DNA of 64,000 nt. Origin: Haemaphysalis longicornis (taxonomy: Eukaryota > Arthropoda > Arachnida > Ixodida > Ixodidae). The notes below the pieces were generated by a model. That model was given only the letters and a program-made list of their open reading frames with translations, ran no database searches and was not told where the DNA came from. Within the stretch, counting starts at the first letter, position 1, and every line of letters begins with the position of its first letter. Positions 58,861-64,000 of the stretch are shown here, piece after piece. The translations under genes were made by a program, and so were the position numbers. The stretch is from positions 83,809,636-83,873,635 of the forward strand of contig CM023456.1 in NCBI GenBank assembly GCA_013339765.2, written 5' to 3'.

Positions 58861-60153
58861 TAACAGAAGGAAACGGCATCTTCAGCAATAGTTGCAACTT
58901 GCACGCGTAGTGCATTTCGTATGCAGTACAGAACACGTTGTAATAATAATAGAACTGGAATCAATAGTACTCAGAGCTTACGGCGGTGATTACTTGAGAT
59001 TCATAGCCAAAATACTAAGAAAATACAGCCAGGCTTCGGGAACTTTCTGCGCTGTTTAAAGCAGCCGTTTATCGATTCTACGTCTTGATACGCATGTTTG
59101 CATGGTCTTCGTCACAGTACTGGGCCTGGCAAACAGCCTGCCAGGCTGCTCAGAAAACGGTCGATACTTGTAAACTCGCGTGCTGGCTCTGGACAACTTC
59201 TATTTAGAGACGCATAGTTTGAGATGCAACTTCTACTTACAGATGCAAATAAGGCGATGTTCTGGCCTTCGTCGGGTTTCGAAACCAGCCATTGATTAAA
59301 ATTTCTTTCTTTGTGTTCCGTTTCTATACTGGCAAACGTCTGTTCTAATTCTGCAACAACTTTTAATTGTGAACGCAGCTCCGCGAAACGCAAATTGCGC
59401 AATATGTCCTTGTTAACAGGCAGGTGTCCTTGCCCCGCGCATCTTTTCTCCTCGGTGGTGGGCAGGTCGGGGTGCTCTGGCGGCGTTGCCGAACTGGCAC
59501 AAGTTACGCAGAAGGCCCACCTACTGAAATGGCTTTCTAAGGCCTGCATCATGTCTTGGAAAATTTAGGATCGAGTATATGAGAGCAGCTGTACGCTGAA
59601 GGCCCGAGGCATCGGCCCTTTGAATTCATATATTTGTTTACGGCACACGAAGAAAAATGCTCAGTACTGCCGAACACATACACATCGAACAAGGATGCAG
59701 CGAATTATTGTCTATATCGAACATTCTAACATCTCCTTGGAAATCCGGTGCAGAAGCACAGCGCTGTTGTACGGATGTGTCCAACTGCCGAACACAGTCA
59801 CATTCGATATATCGAACGCGGCGCCGCAAGTGCCCCTGCAAGTGCGCTTCTCTTGAGGGGGGTATGCGATGATGATGATGAATTCTTGTGGGTGCTGCCG
59901 CGCTTCAACACCTGCTGATCGCACGCCAGCAGGGAGGGGGGGGGGGGTGGTAGCCGCATGGCAGCGAAAACGCGGGCAGCATGATTGGGTGCGAAAGACA
60001 ATAAGTGATGAGGGGGAAACTGACCGGTACCCCTCGGTGTCTGGCATTTTTTCCGTGTGCTTGACCGATTACCGGTGGGTGCTTGCCCCGCACGGGGACA
60101 GATGGGGCGTGGTGCGCGTTTGTTCTATCCGCGGCCGCATTTCAGTGCCATGA
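58861..60153. other. Unassigned stretch
   Basis: A 146-codon minus-strand frame (59112-59552) is the longest open frame without a TE match. It has no domain that I recognise. Short GAT and poly-G runs lie at 59869-59881 and 59937-59947. Confidence 0.4.
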
Positions 60154-60717
60154 TTACAAAAAAAAATTACACCATCTTCCCGTGGGGAACCCTGATGAGG
60201 ATGCGAAGCATCGTGGCGGTTCCGTGTGGTTCCATTGTGTTGCCGTTATGTGGAGTGATCTGGTTTTTACTAGCGCCAGAGGGAATTCCGCGTCCGGGTC
60301 CACACCGGTGGCAAAGGCACGCAAGTGCCCTTGTGTTACGGTGAGTAGGCGGTGGTTCTCGAGGCGCCGAAACTCGTCCATCATGTTCTTGTCGATGTTG
60401 TCTCTGTGGTAGAATCGGTAGTCTCCGTCAGCTTTGGTGAGGTAAAGGTTGTTGACATTGGTGCGCCGGCTGAGAGCAATGTACACGCACTCCTCTTCGC
60501 AGCTTTGTTTCTCGTTCTCCTTCTTCTTCGGCGGTTCCCCTACGGGAAGATGACGACGGTGTTTGAACGCGAACCTATCTCGTGATGGATTCTTTGGTTG
60601 GCCAATCCCTAGGGGCATCCTGCCACAATCAGCATCAGGAGCGCTGCGGACGGGGCTGGTTGAGCTGCAAGGCGCGTGGGGCTTCCCGCCACAGCTTTCC
60701 CACGGGAAATTCAGCAT
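60154..60717 (-). pseudogene. Helentron (Pif1-like) helicase C-terminal fragment
   Basis: A 187-residue frame whose core reads CVYIALSRRTNVNNLYLTK (residues 77-95) and GDYRFYHRDNIDKN, then MDEFRRLENHRL (60489-60345). V-Y-x-A-L-S-R is helicase motif VI of Pif1-like enzymes, and the following text is typical of Helitron/Helentron helicases in arachnids. Next, FPLALVKTRSLH resembles the start of the fused endonuclease (L-N-x-R-S-L) but it breaks off. The first 75 residues are not helicase-like. The Walker motifs are absent, so it is inactive. It and the 44.75-45.39 kb nuclease look like parts of the same kind of protein. Confidence 0.68.
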
Positions 60718-61057
60718 CCCCCTCTAAAGTTTTCAGTTCGTCGTTTCCGTTGACGTTCAGTTCGCGTGCCTTCGTTGTATCAGTAGCTTCTTGACGTAGT
60801 TTGAATGAATCAAGGACATAAGGCGCGTTCGTAGCACTTGCTCCTGTCCCGGATTTGTAGCGTAGTGGGAAGAGCACCGCGTACCTCCCGTTGCGGCCCG
60901 AGAGTCCGGGCGCCGCTAACTATTTCTTTTTTTTTATAGTGTAGTATCGCGGAGCTGTGGGTGTAAGCAGGAGAGTTGCGCATGCGCAGTGAGCGTGTGG
61001 ACGGCGCCGCCATCAACGACGCAGAACAAGGCGAGCCTAAGAAATGCTCCGCATTTT
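60196..61057 (-). mobile_element. Helentron-derived segment between two hairpins
   Basis: GATGCGAAGCATC (60200-60212) and AAATGCTCCGCATTT (61043-61057) are short hairpins of similar design. They bracket the helicase remnant. The right hairpin follows CCTAAG, as in the 45.38-kb copy (ACTAAG). The segment may be a non-autonomous derivative. No Rep domain is readable. The boundaries are inferred from the hairpins. Confidence 0.5.
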
Positions 61058-61560
61058 AAAAAAACGGAAAAATTCGAATATAGCGACGAAAGCGGACATT
61101 ATTCGACGGGTACAGGACGGTGAAATGATGTCGACTGCAGAGGTGCTCGAAATTTCTCGCAGCAAGGCGAAGGCAGGAGGGCCGTCACCCGGGCGATTCG
61201 TAGCGTGTCTTGTGCAAAAGCGGCTTTGTTGCGTGGCTCTGGACGAGAGGTGTTCCGATTCCGAAAAATACGGGCCCCAGTGCCTCGAGATTGAATTTTG
61301 AGAGCTGTAAGCATTCCCATGCGGCGTTTTGCATGACACAGCCGCACACGGGATCGTAAGTGCTGATGACGGTGTGCAGGCTGGGGCGGACAATTCCGAT
61401 GCCAAAGAAGCGGACCCCACGGAGGGGGACTGACAAATTTCCCAACCATCTACTGCAGCCGAGCTTTCGTCTGTGTGCACATGCGCCAATGTTGTGGCAC
61501 AGTGTACAACACCGGATTTTCTCATTTGAACGGTGTTTATAAGATTGAAGGCAATGTGAT
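61044..61560 (+). pseudogene. Possible pogo-like transposase remnant, internally deleted
   Basis: A frame opening at 61044 reads LKKRKNSNIATKADIIRRVQ, then DGEMMSTAEVLEISRSKAKA. This resembles the N-terminal helix-turn-helix of pogo/CENP-B-like transposases. Further on in the same frame, after stops, are SADDGVQAGADNSDAKEADP and a small helical stretch, similar to the acidic C-terminal part of that family. The DDE core between them is missing. It starts at the edge of the Helentron-like hairpin, so the two repeats are joined. The match is weak, and a chance resemblance cannot be excluded. The minus-strand 190-codon frame over the same bases is taken as a shadow. Confidence 0.38.
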
Positions 61561-63309
61561 GAACTTTACAACGTAAAAGAAGAAGCGAGCGAATATCACA
61601 GTCGTTCAAAGCAAAGCTTTCTAGCTCTAGCAGCCAACGCTTCTTATCGTGGCGTGCGGGTCAACAAACTCCCAACGCGTCGGAGGCAGCTCACGGAGCA
61701 AACTAGAGATGGCGCGTCGAATTTTCCTGCGTTCCCCGCGCGCCGGCGTCGGCGCTACGGATTTGCCGTATACTTTAGCGACGGTAGTTTTGGGCCTGTT
61801 TCGGTGCAGCTTCGCGTTCATTGCGCGGTGCTTCCGCACGGCTTGATTACCTTTTTCGACAGCACCTCCAGGGTGATCCGTACGCGAAGGAGTTAAGTGG
61901 TCGTACGGCAAACATACGGTAATATTTGGTTTGCAGGGCGGGAAAACAAAATGTACAAACCGCATACAGACATCTGACCGCTAGAGAAACGCCACCTTTT
62001 GCGCACTGCTTCCCATAAACTGGACTCCATTTTCTCAATTGGTTGTGTTTTAAGAGGTATTACAAAAGGCGAAAGTAGCAACTGGTTCTGATAAATAGCG
62101 ATTATAAAAGTTCCGTCAGCTTTCTCGCAATTCTCAAACTTACTGAACTAACTAGTTTTAATCGGCATAAATGGGAATCACTAATCTCATATGCCGAATT
62201 ATTTCGGTGTCTGCGCTTCTCTTGCGTGGTGGTGTAGCCCCAAGCTAGCACATCAGGTTGGCTAGGTTCCGCTGTCTTACCCTTCGAAAGACACTGCTCT
62301 CCGTTTTCTTTCGCCCGACTCGTGGTGTCGTCGTCTGCGGCTCTAGCGCGGCCGTGGCCGACGCTGCTGCTGCGTTCAAGACGCCGCCCCCGCGGATTCC
62401 AGGTAATGGCTGGCAGAATCTCTGGTTTCACTCTTTGTAGAGCCACGTGGGTGAATTCAAGTGACGTCGCATGCGCAATTATTGTGGGTGTCATTTAAAG
62501 CTTGCTTTCCAACCACCTTCACAGGGTGGATTGGAGCCAATTTTTTTCATGTTGAATAAAGTGCGGTGGTCGTTGCGCTATGGTTAGAATTTTCCGTGCT
62601 GTGGGGAACACAACAGTAAGCCACCCCTTGTCACAATCTCGGAAAGCCCTCAGTGATGTGCAGAGTTATCAGATAACCTTCAGACAGGTATATTTTATAT
62701 TTCGAATTATTGATACACCGAACTATTTTGCTATCCCCTTCGAGTTCGCTAGTATCTTTCTTCGGCGGTATTTGGCGACATCTTCTTTTGATGTGGTGTC
62801 ATCCTGCTGTGAGTGAACGTGTAGGTCAAACGGATTTAGTGACGCCTGTTGGCAAGATTGTTGCATAGAACGGTTTCCGGTTGGAAGGTAGTTAGTGAAA
62901 TTTTTACTTGTGGGATGCTGGCGGCCCACATCTGCGTTTAAGTATTCGTTGTTATATCTGCTTGTCTATGTAGTAAAATTATGATGTAGCCTTCTCTACT
63001 AGAGTGTTAAAAATATTTCTGTACTTATCATATAAAGGAATGCAACGTATGGTTCAGGGTATTTACGACTAATGCTAATTATTAGGCCTAAGATGTCGAA
63101 CTGCAGCTTAACATCCAAATTCCTGAGCGTAAATCAGGGTGTCGAGCCGGAATCTAACCAAACCGAAAACCGGAGCCAAACCGGTATTTTTGTCGTAACA
63201 GAACCGGAACCGTGCCCGTTATTTTTTGAGCCCGCTGAAGCCGAACCGGAACTGAACGCAAAAAATTTCAGGGCCATCTTTCCTAACCTGAAACCGGGGA
63301 TGGGGTGGA
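61561..63309. other. Unassigned stretch
   Basis: No gene recognised. 63140-63260 is rich in ACCGGAA/CCGAACC repeats, which yields an artificial Glu/Pro-rich frame. Confidence 0.45.
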
Positions 63310-63650
63310 ACATGCAGTATATAAGTGCATTCTTGGAGCCTTGGCGTTTTTTCCCACGGAGATTAAAACGTAGCGTGAAATATGGGGAGGGGCGAAGCGT
63401 GCAGTGTATAAGTGTATTCTGGGCGCCTTGGCGTTTTTGCCAACGGAGATGAAACCGTTGGGGAGTAGAGGTTTACAGTTCTGCTGTAAGTCTGCTTCTT
63501 TGAAGCACGAAGTGTTCTAAGGCGAGGCTTCATAAAACGAGTGTACCGGTGTGCTCATTTAGTTCGCGTTTTCCCCATGGAGATGTAACTTTCTAGCGCG
63601 AGGCGTTGGAAAACGAGTGTCCCGATGTTTTAATACCGTGACTTTATGGT
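63310..63650. repeat. Degenerate minisatellite
   Basis: Units starting TGCAGTATATAAGTGCATTC (63313) and TGCAGTGTATAAGTGTATTC (63400) are 87 bp apart. Both contain GCCTTGGCGTTTTT and ACGGAGAT. GCGAGGC-AAAACGAGTGT recurs at 63522 and 63598, 76 bp apart. The array is imperfect and may extend to about 63650. Confidence 0.7.
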
Positions 63651-64000
63651 ACCATGACGCATGAGGCGACGAGGACATGACAGGACGACGACAGAAGACG
63701 CCGACAGCCCAAGCTTGTAAAAGAAATAGCGGTGCCTGGTTCACGAAGAAACAGTTCGGCCATCCGCAGTTAATAATGCGCGGATAACGCCACTCGGGGC
63801 TTTTGTCTTGAAAGACAAACTTCCCCATGAACTTCGCAAGTTCTCCCGCACTTTCTTGTTCAGATCAGTCCCAAACCAATGAACTTTCACTTCGTCGTCC
63901 CAGCATAAGGAAAAGTATGCGCACCAGTGTCACAAAGGCGTGCTACTGCTGGTAGCGTGAGTAAACTGCAAGGCTGAGCAAACGAAATGCCACATTCCCG
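63651..64000. other. Unassigned right edge
   Basis: Nothing recognised to the end of the window. Confidence 0.5.

Noticed and set aside
61037..61609. 190-codon minus-strand open frame
   Set aside because: It overlaps the plus-strand pogo-like remnant and has no motif; taken as a shadow frame.
63100..63452. 126-codon frame rich in Glu and Pro
   Set aside because: It arises from ACCGGAA-type repeats and the minisatellite; no sign of a real protein.
1..64000. CRISPR array, bacterial operon, rRNA or viral genome
   Set aside because: No spaced direct repeats, no dense long ORFs and no viral structural or replication proteins; the sequence is plainly repeat-rich eukaryotic DNA.

Overview
The window looks like intergenic or intronic DNA from a hard tick (Ixodidae). 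I infer this from the repeat content: tRNA-derived SINEs resembling the tick element Ruka, RNase H-bearing LINEs with a C-terminal Cys/His knuckle, RTE-type LINEs with a (TGA)n-like 3' end, Helentron-type helicase and endonuclease fragments, a Penelope-like element, and MITEs starting with TTAAAGG. The species cannot be fixed from this. I found no host gene exon, rRNA, functional tRNA, CRISPR array or bacterial-type operon that I can defend. Almost every recognisable coding segment is a decayed transposable element (TE) protein.

Layout. 690-6205 is one nearly full-length LINE (+ strand; ORF1 remnant, endonuclease, RT, RNase H, zinc knuckle) interrupted by two nested MITEs: a TTAA-flanked element (3100-3910) and a hAT-type element (4999-5506, intact 8-bp target duplication). 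6395-6860 holds Helentron-like hairpin repeats. 9262-9866 is a second TTAA MITE. 10153-11040 is a foldback element with ~190-bp arms, abutting an RTE 3' end (11044-11575). 11640-14850 is an antisense RNase H LINE. 15187-15605 and 21110-21680 are antisense RTE 3' ends. 15700-16510 is a pogo/Tigger remnant, and 16909-17138 and 18060-18289 are two SINEs of one family. 19005-20850 carries an inverted pair of an unknown repeat. 25288-25800 is an RTE reverse transcriptase fragment, followed by a nearly complete antisense LINE (25831-29560) of a different type.

The second half has a Penelope-like element (31010-32040), CR1-like 3' fragments (34975-35600, 36130-36360), a LINE thumb fragment (36871-37148), a Helentron endonuclease ORF (44752-45390), a LINE 3' end (51070-51805), two tRNA-like SINE heads (52757-53045), a 703-bp TA-flanked MITE (55856-56558), an antisense LINE 3' end (58390-58860), a Helentron helicase fragment between hairpins (60196-61057), a second pogo-like remnant (61044-61560) and a degenerate minisatellite (63310-63650). 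Long stretches at 21.7-25.3, 37.1-44.7 and 45.5-51.0 kb show nothing I recognise.

The elements do not work together as a pathway. The story is one of layered insertion: the MITEs sit inside a LINE and let the order of events be read. The most informative signals are the nested MITEs in the 0.7-6.2 kb LINE, the Helentron hairpin repeat family, and the ribozyme-like 3' fold of the Penelope-like element. All family assignments come from recognising motifs in translated sequence, not from a database search.
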